Source: Flavobacterium pectinovorum (GTDB taxonomy: Bacteria > Bacteroidota > Bacteroidia > Flavobacteriales > Flavobacteriaceae). From it: a DNA stretch of 64,000 bases. Below, piece by piece: positions 27,081 to 38,100 of the stretch (positions are counted from its first letter, which is position 1; every line of letters begins with the position of its first letter). The DNA lies in the NCBI RefSeq assembly GCF_022802975.1, contig NZ_JAFEVZ010000010.1, forward strand, positions 122,307 through 186,306, written 5' to 3'. The notes under the pieces are model-generated. The model saw nothing but the letters and a program-made list of their open reading frames with translations, searched no databases and had not been told where the DNA came from. Position numbers and translations under genes: made by a program.

Positions 27081-27929
27081 TTATTTTATGTAAGCTTCTA
27101 ATTTATCCAAAGTATTTAATTCTGTCTCTCTTGCACTTGAAGAGATAATTTTTGTTTCTAAACTTTTTGTTGGTTTAGAGATTAACAGATATTGTGTTCC
27201 GTCATCATGATTTTTTATATAATCTTTCGGATTATATAGTATGGCTGCACCAATTTCGACAATTTCTGCAGCAACATCCTCAGGGTGTTTACCCCACACG
27301 GCGATATAATTGGCTCCTTTTTTAGTTTGAAAATCCTTAAAATAATTTACTCCTGTAGCAAATTGAACTTTTTCGCCATTTAAACTAACAGCTTCAACTT
27401 TTGCCTCTCTTTTTCCTGAAAATACAGTAACACGAACTAAAATATCTACTTTTTTGCCTTTATAAGGAACGCCTCTGGAAATCATTTCCATCCATGAAGA
27501 GTTTTCTGTTTTTCCAACACGTGCCAGACGATTTGTAACAGGGTTCAATGAAACTAATTTTTCACCGTCCCAAAGTTTTACTCCTCCTAAACCTACAGTA
27601 GAGGCAACTTTATAATAATCAGCTCCCCAACCTTCTTTTTGCTGTTCCGGAGTTGGATACCATTGTGCTTTTTTTAACTCAAGACCCGGTTTTGCTTTAG
27701 AATAAACATCAATAGCCACTTTATCACTAAAATAGATTCTTAAAGCCATCCATTCGTTTTCTACAGCTGGTCCGTGATGTCCGATTGTTTTGTATAGATC
27801 TCCTGTTTCTGAACCAATATCAGTCAAATAAGTAATTTTATCTGACTTCATATACAAACTTGTGTCTGTATTATTTTGGGCAAAGCAAGTACAGCCAATC
27901 AGCAAAGCGGTAATAAATGATAATTTCAT
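27081..27929 (-). CDS. DUF4861-family exported protein
   Basis: A secreted or periplasmic protein of the DUF4861 family, whose members recur in polysaccharide-utilisation loci. Signal peptide 1-17 (ending CFAQ). Family landmarks visible: HHGPAVENEWMALRIYF (about 48-66), GWGADYYKV (about 100), GGVKLWDG (about 115) and SSWMEMISRGVPYKG (about 145). The sequence is beta-rich with many conserved aromatics, compatible with a carbohydrate-active fold, but the reaction is not known to me. The length of 282 is a little shorter than many members. It is on the same strand as GH35 and GH10 and 201 bp downstream of GH35, so it may be part of the xylan enzyme set. I cannot assign a substrate. Confidence 0.75.
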   Translation of the reverse strand: MKLSFITALLIGCTCFAQNNTDTSLYMKSDKITYLTDIGSETGDLYKTIGHHGPAVENEWMALRIYFSDKVAIDVYSKAKPGLELKKAQWYPTPEQQKEGWGADYYKVASTVGLGGVKLWDGEKLVSLNPVTNRLARVGKTENSSWMEMISRGVPYKGKKVDILVRVTVFSGKREAKVEAVSLNGEKVQFATGVNYFKDFQTKKGANYIAVWGKHPEDVAAEIVEIGAAILYNPKDYIKNHDDGTQYLLISKPTKSLETKIISSSARETELNTLDKLEAYIK

Positions 27930-28130
27930 AATTTCAATTATTTATAAATTAATTTAATTTCCGTAAAATTAAAATAACCTTTTAAGAATACACCAACATT
28001 TTTTATAATTTTAAGAAATTACCATCATGTTCCGAAATCGATAAAGTATATAATTGGTTAATACCGACCCTATTTGTATGATATTCTGAATTCTGAACAA
28101 TATTAGGATAAATGCTTTGCGCTATACAAG

Positions 28131-29759
28131 TTATTCATAGGTATATAATTTAAGTTTCTGAATTTCATAATCTCCAACAGCAATACGCAGATGTCTTCCC
28201 TGATGTGTTTGGTCTCCGTTAAAATGCCGAGTAGTTTTCCAAACATCATTTTCGAATTTACCCTGATCGGTTTTTAGAATTCCGGCGTTAAGAGCTGTAT
28301 TTTTTAAGGGTTTAAAAGTGACGACAATTCCGGACCCGGCAATGTAAAATTCATTTGGAGCAATTTCTATGATAATAGCGCTAGCTGTTGGCCAAATTTC
28401 ATTCTTAGCACCATCTGACCAATTTAAAGTATAATCATGCTTAAATGTAAACTCGAAGTTTCCTAATTTAATTATCTGTAATTGATTTGTTTTATCTAAT
28501 AAAACTCCATCAATTTTTCCTTCTCCTTTATTCGCTTCGATAACAGGTGTTAATTGTTTAACCAGATTATAAATTTGACCAAGCGGTTCTTTTTTGGCAT
28601 CAGTAACCGACTCTATTGAGAAAGGCGAAAAACCAATTGCTTCATAATGACCAATAGCATACAATCCTTTAAATGGAGCACTTTCGTCAAAACGATGTTC
28701 CGGAATAAACAGTGGATCTCCCTGACGGGTAAATAAATCATTCCAGTGTTTGAACGAAGGATTATAGAAATCCGGAGAAAGAAAATCTATAGATGTTCCG
28801 GTAGCTTTCCAGATATCCATTACATGTGGCAATGGACCGGCACTTGGATATTCACCCGGTTTTTTTTCAGGAGCGTTTAAGGCTGCATTTACAAATAACG
28901 GAATTCCATAAGTTTCTTTTCCTGCTTTGGCTATTTTGTTGGTAAATTTTGCAAAATACCAAGCCATGAAAATTTCGTCTGTGTGAAGACCTTTTCCAAA
29001 TATTTGCTCCCAGTTTCCTGAAGTTTTAAAACCGTTCTTTTTCCAGATTTCTAAAAACTCAGGAACCAGTTTTTCTTTGTTTTTCTGTATGTATTTCAAC
29101 AATTCATCAGGGACCGGCTTACTGAAAGCTTCGTTTGCCAATGCACAATAATCCCGGGCTGTTGGTAACATTCCGATTTCGTTTTCTACCTGAACCATGA
29201 TTACGGTTTGCTCTTTTTGATTAAAATCTTTAATATGGCTCATTAATTTCTGAAAAGCTTTTAAATCGGCTTCTAAATTATTTTCGCTGAAAGGCGTTAA
29301 AATTTCATGACTTTTATTTTTATCATCCTTAACTCTTGGATATTTCTTCTGATTTAATTTAACCCATTCAGGAGCATGACTTGACATACTGTTTTTCCAG
29401 GATCCAAACCAAAGAAATACCAGTTTTAGATTTTCTTTCCTTGCTTGAAGAATCAGATCATCAACCAGAGAAAAATCAAATTTGCCTTCCTGCGGCTCTA
29501 TAAGTTCCCAATACACAGGAGTTAATACCGTATTTAGATTCATATCAGCAAGTTTAGCCCAAATAGGCTCCATGCTTTCCATGCTTGTAGCAGAAGAATT
29601 TCCTAATTCTCCTCCCCTAATTATAAATGGTTTATTGTCAACAATTAACTGCGTTTTATTTCCTTTTTTTTGAAGATGCGGAATTTTATCCTGTGCAAAT
29701 CCAATCTGTAAAAAGGTTAATAACAATGTCGTTACTGTTTTTTTTGAGAATCTGATCAT
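28131..29759 (-). CDS. GH35 beta-galactosidase with DUF5597 C-terminal domain
   Basis: Predicted to release terminal beta-galactose, probably in the periplasm. It has a signal peptide (about 1-22, ending GFAQ). The catalytic TIM barrel has FIIRGGELGNSS near 46, VYWELIEPQEGKFDF near 83, the acid/base Glu in VQVENEIGML near 188 and the nucleophile Glu in FIPEHRFDE near 353. A DUF5597-type beta-sandwich follows (about 380-540). The same layout is found in Cellvibrio japonicus Bgl35A, which trims galactose from xyloglucan side chains. In this xylan-linked setting the target could be galactose on complex arabinoxylan. It is separated from GH10 by 134 bp holding a long inverted repeat, so it may be transcribed separately or as an attenuated tail of the SusC operon. 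Confidence 0.9.
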   Translation of the reverse strand: MIRFSKKTVTTLLLTFLQIGFAQDKIPHLQKKGNKTQLIVDNKPFIIRGGELGNSSATSMESMEPIWAKLADMNLNTVLTPVYWELIEPQEGKFDFSLVDDLILQARKENLKLVFLWFGSWKNSMSSHAPEWVKLNQKKYPRVKDDKNKSHEILTPFSENNLEADLKAFQKLMSHIKDFNQKEQTVIMVQVENEIGMLPTARDYCALANEAFSKPVPDELLKYIQKNKEKLVPEFLEIWKKNGFKTSGNWEQIFGKGLHTDEIFMAWYFAKFTNKIAKAGKETYGIPLFVNAALNAPEKKPGEYPSAGPLPHVMDIWKATGTSIDFLSPDFYNPSFKHWNDLFTRQGDPLFIPEHRFDESAPFKGLYAIGHYEAIGFSPFSIESVTDAKKEPLGQIYNLVKQLTPVIEANKGEGKIDGVLLDKTNQLQIIKLGNFEFTFKHDYTLNWSDGAKNEIWPTASAIIIEIAPNEFYIAGSGIVVTFKPLKNTALNAGILKTDQGKFENDVWKTTRHFNGDQTHQGRHLRIAVGDYEIQKLKLYTYE

Positions 29760-29830
29760 TCTAAATTTTTTAAAAATTAAAAATCGATTTATGCTTTAAA
29801 ATAATATTTGACGTATCAAAACCAAATAAG

Positions 29831-29875
29831 TAATCCATAATACAAATCCGTTTACCAGATTTATATTATGGATTA
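29831..29875 (-). terminator. Long inverted repeat after GH10 (possible terminator or attenuator)
   Basis: TAATCCATAAT and ATTATGGATTA form an 11-base perfect stem, extended inward by AAATC / GATTT after a short mismatch. It lies just past the GH10 stop on the minus strand and before GH35. No strong U-run follows, so termination is likely partial at best. Confidence 0.5.
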
Positions 29876-29893
29876 AATTACAATAAAAAGACT

Positions 29894-32095
29894 TTATTTT
29901 TGAAGTTCGCCTGAAAAGTCTTTACTAACATCTTTACCGGCAAGACCATCAGCCACTCCTTTATAGGCATGTTTACGTTTATAGCTGGCATCCCATACAT
30001 TTGGAGATTCATCAGGTAACCAGTACTCGTGTTCTTGTTCGTTATCCGATACTCCCCAAATGGTTATTCCGTATTGTTGAGCAGCAGGTATGTACTTTTT
30101 ATAGGAATCAATAACATACTGGTACATGGCTGCCTGATCTGCTAATTGTACACCTGTTGGATTCTTTGTTCCTAAACGTATATCGAGCTCAGAGATTTTT
30201 ATTAATTTTCCTGAAGCTGCTAATTTTTGAAACATCTGATCAATTTTAGCTTTATCAGTTGTCAAAGAAATATGCATTTGAGTTCCAATTCCATCAACAG
30301 TAGCTCCTTGACTTTCAATGTATTTTACATATTCAATTAATCCATCACATTTATCAAGTCTGGATTCTAAATTATAGTCATTTATAAATAATTTATCTGT
30401 AGAGTTACCATACTGACGTGCTAATTTAAATGCTTTTACCGCATAATCTTTCCCAAGATATTTTACCCAGTAAAATTCATCATTTGCCATATTAGTAACA
30501 ACACCGTCACGTAAACTTCCATCTTCTTTTACGGGTTCGTTTACTACATCCCAGGCATGAACATCATTTTTAAAATGCGTCATCATTTTTGAAATCCAGT
30601 CAGTCATAGCTGCATCAATCAGTTGTGTTTTTTCTGCATCTGTTTTTTCAATCGTAACAGGCCCGGTTGCACCCGAAGAAGCGTCTGCAGCTTTAATCAC
30701 AATATCATCAATGTACAAAGTTGCAGCGGTTTCACCAAAATCAAAAATGAATTTTGTACGATCTGCCGTTGTAGGCTTTAATGTTCTGGTAACCTGAGTC
30801 CATGAAGTTCCAACTGCAATGCCTGAGTAATAATCGCCCGCATACGAAGCGTTTTGTAACTCAACCTGTAATGTTGCGCTTACAGATGATTTGATCCAAA
30901 AAGTACAGGTATATTCTTTATCTTTAGTTAAAGCAGATGCAAAAGTATAAACTTGTTGAGCATCGTAATTTCGTGCTGCCGTTGGGTTTGTTAATACCAT
31001 AGCATAACCGCCATTATGCCCCTCTCCATTTGCAGAAACAGAACGCGTTGAGCTATTTCCGTAACCAGACCACGGTGATAATGTATTTCCTTCAAAATTA
31101 CCATTAGAAATTAGATTTGTAATTGCCGGAACAGCATCTAAATCTACCACATTGAGAGTATTTACATCAATCAAATAGGTAACGTTTGGTAAATATCCTA
31201 AATCTAAATTGAACTGGAAACTGGTAGCCCCTGCAGCGAAATCACCTGGAGCCAGTTTAATTTTTACCTGCTTCCATGCTGATGTAGTTGAAAATGCTTC
31301 TGTCCATGATCCACCAGTAGCAAACCAATCTTTCCAGGGATACATATTCGTTAAACTTGAGTTGAAGGAAACACGCCCCTTACCAGTTACATCCGATTTT
31401 ATGTAAAAAGAGATTTCATAATTATGATTGCTCACAATTGGAACAGTTGGTGATGTTAATTGCAAATTATGAGCTTGTGATGAAGTCGCACTTGAAATTA
31501 ATTTTACAGCCTTAGAGGTACTCGTTAATCCGGCGCCATCAACAATTGAAATTCCGGCACCGGGATTATTTCTTAACCACCCACTAAAAGTACCATCTTT
31601 TAATCCGGCAATATTTAATGAATTTGCACCACTCGAACCCGGAATAATAGTTGGAGCCAATAATCCGTTTAAGTAACTCGCATTATTATTGGAATGCCAT
31701 ACCAATGTATGCCCATAAATGGACAAACCTGCCTTTTTAGTTTCGGTTACAAATTTATCCATCGTTGTAAAATCAATGCTTCCGTTTGATTTTACCATAG
31801 GACCGTGTTTCATTTCGTAACCCGGAACTACTTCGTCAAAATTTGCATTGACAATGTTTCTATAAGTTTCATCTTCTAAATACAAACTAACTCCAATTCC
31901 GTTTCCTAAATTAAAAGTAGAATAATTTTTAAGAGGTTCATATCTCGTAATTTTTTCGGCTAATTCTAACGGCAGTTCAGATGATGCAATTTCACCATGT
32001 CCCTCAACTTTTTTCCACTCCATCAGATTATCATCGCATGATGTCAGTAACATTAAGGATGAAGTAATTATTGGTATTATATATTTATATTTCAT
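29894..32095 (-). CDS. GH10 endo-beta-1,4-xylanase lipoprotein with tandem CBMs inserted in the catalytic domain
   Basis: Surface lipoprotein predicted to cut xylan backbones. I start it at 32095 (MKYKYIIPIITSS), since this gives the lipobox LTSC and avoids overlap with the upstream gene. The GH10 barrel begins about residue 45 (ATFNLG-like start FNLGNGIGVSLYL), reaches YGHTLVWHSNN near 125, then is interrupted by two CBM4/9-type beta-sandwiches (about 150-480, each with a SGW- or PWSGYG-type opening and a LYIDDI-type end). It then resumes at HFKNDVHAWDVVNEP (acid/base Glu near 518), with the nucleophile Glu in KISELDIRLG near 634 and GITIWGVSDNEQEHEYW. This inserted arrangement is the hallmark of PUL-encoded Bacteroidota xylanases. 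It ends the SusC-SusD-SGBP-GH10 operon, the conserved core of xylan loci. Confidence 0.95.
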   Translation of the reverse strand: MKYKYIIPIITSSLMLLTSCDDNLMEWKKVEGHGEIASSELPLELAEKITRYEPLKNYSTFNLGNGIGVSLYLEDETYRNIVNANFDEVVPGYEMKHGPMVKSNGSIDFTTMDKFVTETKKAGLSIYGHTLVWHSNNNASYLNGLLAPTIIPGSSGANSLNIAGLKDGTFSGWLRNNPGAGISIVDGAGLTSTSKAVKLISSATSSQAHNLQLTSPTVPIVSNHNYEISFYIKSDVTGKGRVSFNSSLTNMYPWKDWFATGGSWTEAFSTTSAWKQVKIKLAPGDFAAGATSFQFNLDLGYLPNVTYLIDVNTLNVVDLDAVPAITNLISNGNFEGNTLSPWSGYGNSSTRSVSANGEGHNGGYAMVLTNPTAARNYDAQQVYTFASALTKDKEYTCTFWIKSSVSATLQVELQNASYAGDYYSGIAVGTSWTQVTRTLKPTTADRTKFIFDFGETAATLYIDDIVIKAADASSGATGPVTIEKTDAEKTQLIDAAMTDWISKMMTHFKNDVHAWDVVNEPVKEDGSLRDGVVTNMANDEFYWVKYLGKDYAVKAFKLARQYGNSTDKLFINDYNLESRLDKCDGLIEYVKYIESQGATVDGIGTQMHISLTTDKAKIDQMFQKLAASGKLIKISELDIRLGTKNPTGVQLADQAAMYQYVIDSYKKYIPAAQQYGITIWGVSDNEQEHEYWLPDESPNVWDASYKRKHAYKGVADGLAGKDVSKDFSGELQK

Positions 32096-32108
32096 TTGAT
32101 ATTTTTTT

Positions 32109-33494
32109 TTAGTTAGCAAAATCATCGTAAACTGGTGTGTTTAAGGATACAATTCTCCAATTATCAGTATAAACTTTTACCGTAGTTGGTTTTGAAGCAA
32201 ATTCAACTTCGCTGTCATTGCCCAGAACATCTTTCATTTTTACATCGGCATTTTCAAACCATATTCCAAAATTTTGATAAGTTGCCGCTTCACGATAAGC
32301 TAATACAGCTTCAAAAGTAAAATCAGCTTTAGACCATTGATAAAATTTGTTGAAAGGAATGGTAATTGTTACCCAGCCAGTAGTCTGAAAAGCAACAGAT
32401 TTTCCGTCAATCAGCCACGGAATATAATTATAAACACCTCCAGCCCAGGTTCCTCCATTAAAATTGTTGATGGTACATATTTTTAAGTAACCAGAATCTT
32501 TCCAGGCATCCGGTACATAAATATCAAACTGAAATGCTACTTTGTCAAGAGGCGTATTTGCCGGGATATATGGTGTTAATTGTGTTCTCCAATTGTCTAC
32601 TCCTGTTCCTGCGGTCCAAACTTCAGTTGCTCTAGGTGCTACTGCCGGAATAGAAGCAATACGATCTGGACGATGTGGTACATATTTTCCATGAGACAGA
32701 TTTGTTAGTCCAATAGCAGCTGACCCAAGATCTGTTGGTGTAATCATACCCGGAATTGTTGAAGTACTCCAATAGCCCTGGGTTCCGTTTCCGTCAAAAT
32801 CTAAAATTACTCCTTTTTTAAAATTAAAGTAAGCTGGTGAATAAACGCCTCCATTAGAAGTTTGTACATATAATGAACCTCCGGTATCCGAAACGCCATT
32901 TGGCATAGTCACAGTAAAGAATTCTCCATCTTCATCTGAAGTGATACCTGTAGTCACTTCAACATTTCCCGGGAAAATGACTTTGCTTACTTCTGTCAAA
33001 CCAGTACCTTTAACAGTAATGGTTTCGCCTACATTAGGCAGTGTGTTTGAGATATTTGTAATTACTGGTTTTCCGGCACGAATTTCAAAAGGAAAAACGA
33101 TTTCATTGTTGTCATTTGCAAAACGAATTGTATTTCTAACTGAAGGATCAGCATCTAAAATAGGGGTATCAGCCGAAACATTCACCAGCAGCGATTTATC
33201 AGTTACGAATACTACATTAAAATAAGTAGAATATCCGTTGATGTAAACTCTTTTTAATCCTTTAAACCCAGAACCTTCAATGCGTAATAATTGCCCTAAT
33301 CTGGCAAAATTAACTTCTCTGTCCTGTACTGATGAATTTACATCTTCCAAAAACACTTTTGTAATGGTTATTGGTCCACCACCTTCATTTGAGTCACTAT
33401 TCTCGCAAGCAGTAAACAGCATGCTAAAAACCATCATCATTCCAAGAAACGATATAGATGCCCAATGTTTTTTATTTAAAATATACTTTTTCAT
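32109..33494 (-). CDS. Surface glycan-binding protein with IPT/TIG domains (xylan SGBP)
   Basis: A cell-surface lipoprotein that helps hold xylan near the transporter. The signal ends in FTAC (Cys30), followed by a Gly/Asp/Ser-rich linker. Two IPT/TIG Ig-like domains follow (about 45-135 with GQLLRIEGSGFKG, and about 138-225 with VGETITVKGTGL). The C-terminal half (about 228-461), beginning GVILDFDGNGTQGYW and rich in Trp and Tyr, corresponds to the xylan/xyloglucan-binding domain of SGBP-B-type proteins. It has no catalytic motif. It lies 15 bp after SusD and 13 bp before GH10, the canonical order in xylan loci. The ligand is inferred from the linked xylanase. Confidence 0.9.
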   Translation of the reverse strand: MKKYILNKKHWASISFLGMMMVFSMLFTACENSDSNEGGGPITITKVFLEDVNSSVQDREVNFARLGQLLRIEGSGFKGLKRVYINGYSTYFNVVFVTDKSLLVNVSADTPILDADPSVRNTIRFANDNNEIVFPFEIRAGKPVITNISNTLPNVGETITVKGTGLTEVSKVIFPGNVEVTTGITSDEDGEFFTVTMPNGVSDTGGSLYVQTSNGGVYSPAYFNFKKGVILDFDGNGTQGYWSTSTIPGMITPTDLGSAAIGLTNLSHGKYVPHRPDRIASIPAVAPRATEVWTAGTGVDNWRTQLTPYIPANTPLDKVAFQFDIYVPDAWKDSGYLKICTINNFNGGTWAGGVYNYIPWLIDGKSVAFQTTGWVTITIPFNKFYQWSKADFTFEAVLAYREAATYQNFGIWFENADVKMKDVLGNDSEVEFASKPTTVKVYTDNWRIVSLNTPVYDDFAN

Positions 33495-33509
33495 ATTTTG
33501 GATTTCTGT

Positions 33510-35144
33510 TTAATTAAATAAATCAGTTATTTTACTTTCTTTGAATTCATAAGGAACAGGACTCTCACTTAGCAATGGATTCTGAATTACTTCTGATTCC
33601 GGATAAGGCATTAAAAAGATTGAAGAATCAATTACTCCGATTGCTCTTGGTGAATTTGTTCTTGTTGCATCAACAGATACTGTATTGGTTGCAGCATTAT
33701 ATGTAATTGGAACAATAGTCTGTCTGGTCTGACCTGTGATGTAATTAATAACTTCTTGCTGTTTATAGTAGGATCTTCTAATTAAATCATACCAGTATTG
33801 TCCTTCCATACACAACTCAACTCTGCGCTCGTGTCTAATATCTTCATAAGTAAGAGTAGTTTTTGAGTCAAGACCTGCTCTGGTTCTAAGAGCATTCACT
33901 GCTGATAATGCATCTGCATCTGCTGTACTGTTATTATTTCCTAAAATTGCTTCTGCATAATTAAGATATACCTCTCCTAAACGTAGCATATACGTATTTA
34001 GAGCAGAGTTTTGTTTTGAAATTTTACTGTTATCTTTTGTTGAACCGACAACACCTTTTTTGACGTTTACAAAAGTATTGGCATGATCTACTGTATAACC
34101 TCCATTTGCTATATTGATTTCCGGATAAAAATCTTCATCAGCCATCCAGGTTGCATGACGTCTTGTATCTTTTGTTTCATATTCATACAAAATGTCATTT
34201 GAAGCTCTTGTCCAATATCCCCAGGCGTTATCATCACCGGTAATATCGGATCCTAATGCAAAATAGGCCTGTTGTGTATTGTTTACACCATAAGTTCCGT
34301 TTGGAACCCATTGCAAAGCAAACATTGATTCAACATTATTATTATTATCAATTTTGAATAAATCTGCATAATTAGGCATTAAAGTGTATGGTCCTTGCGA
34401 GATAGCTTTTGAAGCCGCTTTTTTTGCCAATTCTAAATAATCCTGATTTCTGGTTCCTGAATTTGCATTATCGCTTAAACCCGCTACCGATAAATAAAAA
34501 CGAGACAGCATTCCAAACGCACTATATTTAGTTAGACGTCCTGCCTGACCAGCAGATTCTGGCAGGTATTTTGCAGCGAATTCTAAATCGCGAATAGCAA
34601 ATTCATAAACGTCTTTTACCGGATTTGTATTAACGACAGGATTTTTAACTAAAGCTGCAGGATCAGTAGAAATTATTACATTCCCCCATAAAGAAGCTAA
34701 ATACCAATAGGCTGTTCCTCTCATAAATCTGGCTTCAGCGATGTATTTATTTTTAATGTTTTCACTAACGGTGCTGCCTTCAATTCCTATAATAACATTA
34801 TTAGATTGCTGTACAACATTATACAAAGATCCCCAGGCCGAAACCAACGGACCTGTTAGTCCTGTTTCAGTCAAATCAGCAAAAGGATAAATATAATCTG
34901 AATATGGGGCGTACAAATTATATGATCTTCCGTCACCTAAACCGTAGTAGAATTTATCATTAAAATCAAACCATACTTTATTATACAAAGGAGCTGTTGC
35001 TGCTTTAAAATCATCTTCGGTTTTATAAAAATTTTCTTTTGTAATTAAATCATTTGGTTCAACTTCAAGAAAATCGCTGCAACTGGTTCCTAAAAAGGAC
35101 AAAGTCACAAAAAGGAAAATGCGTTTTATATATAAATTTTTCAT
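33510..35144 (-). CDS. SusD/RagB-family outer-membrane nutrient-binding lipoprotein (xylan locus)
   Basis: Partner of the SusC encoded immediately upstream. The lipoprotein signal ends in GTSC (Cys about residue 22), followed by SDFLEVEPNDLITKENFYK, a textbook SusD start. TPR core motifs include SLYNVVQQSNNVIIGIEGS, YIAEARFMRGTAYWYLASLWGNV and, towards the end, MLRLGEVYLNYAEAILGN and DIRHERRVELCMEGQYWYDL. The C-terminus has the family's LMPYPESEV motif and ends ITDLFN. The length of 544 aa is typical. It starts 12 bp after the SusC stop codon. The ligand is inferred to be xylo-oligosaccharide from the GH10 and SGBP neighbours. Confidence 0.95.
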   Translation of the reverse strand: MKNLYIKRIFLFVTLSFLGTSCSDFLEVEPNDLITKENFYKTEDDFKAATAPLYNKVWFDFNDKFYYGLGDGRSYNLYAPYSDYIYPFADLTETGLTGPLVSAWGSLYNVVQQSNNVIIGIEGSTVSENIKNKYIAEARFMRGTAYWYLASLWGNVIISTDPAALVKNPVVNTNPVKDVYEFAIRDLEFAAKYLPESAGQAGRLTKYSAFGMLSRFYLSVAGLSDNANSGTRNQDYLELAKKAASKAISQGPYTLMPNYADLFKIDNNNNVESMFALQWVPNGTYGVNNTQQAYFALGSDITGDDNAWGYWTRASNDILYEYETKDTRRHATWMADEDFYPEINIANGGYTVDHANTFVNVKKGVVGSTKDNSKISKQNSALNTYMLRLGEVYLNYAEAILGNNNSTADADALSAVNALRTRAGLDSKTTLTYEDIRHERRVELCMEGQYWYDLIRRSYYKQQEVINYITGQTRQTIVPITYNAATNTVSVDATRTNSPRAIGVIDSSIFLMPYPESEVIQNPLLSESPVPYEFKESKITDLFN

Positions 35145-35156
35145 CTTATTTTATGT

Positions 35157-38100
35157 TTAGAAATTAACATTTACTCCAAAAGAAGTAATACGTGGTGAAG
35201 GATAACGTCCATTGTCAATACCTGAAAAAAGAGCATTATTGTTTAATGATCCAACTTCAGGCTCATATCCTGAATACTTACTAAACGTAAGTACATTTTG
35301 CATATTCGAATATACTTTGATACCGGCTACTCCAATTTTTTTAACAAAATCACTTGGCAGATTGTATCCAATCGAAATGTTTCTGATTCTAATAAAAGAT
35401 CCATCCTCTACAAATCTGTCACTAAAACGGTAATTAGATGTAGAAGCAGCTGATGATGCAGCAATACGCGGCATGTAAGGATTTCCTCCAACTATTTCGA
35501 CGTTTCTGTAATCATTAGGTCCACTTGGATCTATTAAAGCTAGTTGTGCATAACCCAAAGCGGTACTAAACAAATTAGTGTTTTCTCTTGGGTTCTCTAA
35601 CCAACGACGTTGGTAGTTTGCGACATCATTTCCGTAAGAACCATCAAGAAAAATATTGATATCGAATCCTTTATAGGTAAACGTATTATTAATTCCGTAT
35701 GTAAATTTAGGTAATGGATTTCCAATATATTGTAAATCTTTATCATCAATTACTCCGTCTTTATTGGCATCATCAAAAATATAATCTCCAATCCATACCC
35801 CGTTTTCTCCAATTTGCATATCTTTTGGTAAAGCGGTTGGCACAATATTTCCGGTTGCATCTTTATAGTAGAAATCCGTTGCTTTTTCAAAACGTCCAAT
35901 TACTTTATAGCCATAAAACTGACTGATTGGTTTTCCTACTGCAGTACGGGTAACCACCGTAACATCAGAACCTTGCTGAACTTTTCCGTCATAATGACCT
36001 GATTCACTGTTTAATTTTAGAACTTTATTTTTATTCATTGAAAAAGTAAGGTTTGATGTCCATTTAAACTCTTTATTTTCAATGTTAATTGTATTCAAAG
36101 AAATTTCAAAACCTTTGTTTTCAAGATCCCCAATATTATACCAAGGTGACGTAGTGGCTCCCTGACCAGTAGTTCCTACATAAGCAGGTAAAGCCAATTG
36201 GTTAATTAAATCATTGGTTTTTTTAAGATAAACATCTGCAACCAATTCAATACGATTATTAAAAAGACTTAAATCGATTCCCGCATTTGTAGAATAAGTA
36301 CTTTCCCATTTTAAATCTTTATTTGCTGTATTTGAAGCCAGTAAACCAGTACCCCAATTCGCTGTTGCGCTAGAACCATAAGTTGAAGTATAAGCATAAT
36401 TTGGAACATTCTGATTACCAACAGCTCCCCATCCTAATCGAAGTTTTAAGTTATTGATTACTTTATTATCTTTTAAGAAACTTTCATTTGAAACTCTCCA
36501 GGCAAATGCAGCTGATGGAAACCATCCCCAACGGTTGTCTTCATGAAACTTAGAAGAACCGTCGCGACGAATAGTAGCCGTTAATAAATATTTATCATCA
36601 AAAGAATAAAATAGTCTTCCGAAGTAAGAACTTAAAGAACTATCACTACTGTGGTTATCAACTCTGGCAGTAGCCGGATCTCCCATTGACAAATCTGTAG
36701 ATGTATTGGTTAAATACCCTGAAATATATCCATATAAATTTTCCCAGTGATTTTCCTGTATTTCCTGTCCTAACATTGCATTCAATGAATGTTTACCAAA
36801 ATCACGTGTATAATTTAACACATTATTCCATATCCAGTTTTTGCTAAAACCTTTCGTTCTTGTACCCTGACGAATCTCGTTTGTAATAGATCCAAATGTA
36901 TAAGAAGGATCAAAAGTATAAGCATTTGAAAAACCATAATCTAAGGAATATTGGGTTTTAAAAGTTAAACCTTTTGTAAAAGTAATATCAGCAAATGTAT
37001 TCGCTCTAAGATTAATGTTTTCATTATTATTATCTCTTAAAGAAGCCAATCCAATTGGGTTATTTTGTACAAACTGATCGGTATCTGGCCCATCAAAATT
37101 TCCATCGGCATTGCGAACCGCTACGTTTGGCGTCTGTTTTAAAGCTGTTAGTATTAAAGATCCATCGTTAATTGTAGTATTTTGTTTTGAATTACTTAAG
37201 GCGAAATTCAAACCTAATTTTAGATAATCTTTAACCTGAGAATCCAGATTACTGGTTAAATTAAGTCTTTTAAAATTTGATCCTAGTGCAATACCTTGCT
37301 GATCTAAATACCCAATTGACATATAATAGGTACTTTTTTCTGATCCTCCGGAAGCAGATAAATTATAATTTTGCATTAAGGCTTTGTCAAAAAGTTCATT
37401 TTGCCAGTCTGTACCTTTTCCAAGTAAATCAGGACGAATAAAATTTGCATCTCTTTCTACAATTCCTAAATCTGAACGAGTATTTTTAAGAATTGCATAT
37501 TCCTGAAGATTTAATACATCTAAATGTTTTGGAACTTCCTGCCATCCTACATAACCGTTGAAAGATAAAGCAAGTTCTCCTTTTTTACCTCTTTTAGTTG
37601 TAACCATAATTACTCCAGCAGCAGCACGCGAACCATAAATAGCCGTTGCAGAAGCATCTTTTAAAACATCAATAGAAACGATATCAGCAGGATTTATTGA
37701 TGAAATTGGGTTTGCGTTTACATTTTCGTTCCCGTTTGGGTCTATCACAACTCCATCAATTACATAAATTGGTTGAGTTGCACTATTTATACTGCTAATA
37801 CCTCTAATTTGAACGGAGGATGCTGCTCCGGGAGCTCCACTATTTTGCTGTACCTGTACCCCCGCAGCACGGCCTTGTAAAACCTGTTCAATAGAAGTAG
37901 TAACAGATTGGGTAACTGCTTTGCTTGTTACTGTAGATATTGAACCGGTTAAATCTTTACGTTTCATAGTACCATATCCAACCACTACGACTTCTTTCAG
38001 ATCATTTAAATTTTCTTCAAGAACTACATTAATTTTATTTTGATTACCAACAGAAACTTCTTTGGTTTTATAACCAATAAAACTAAAACTTAAAACTGCA

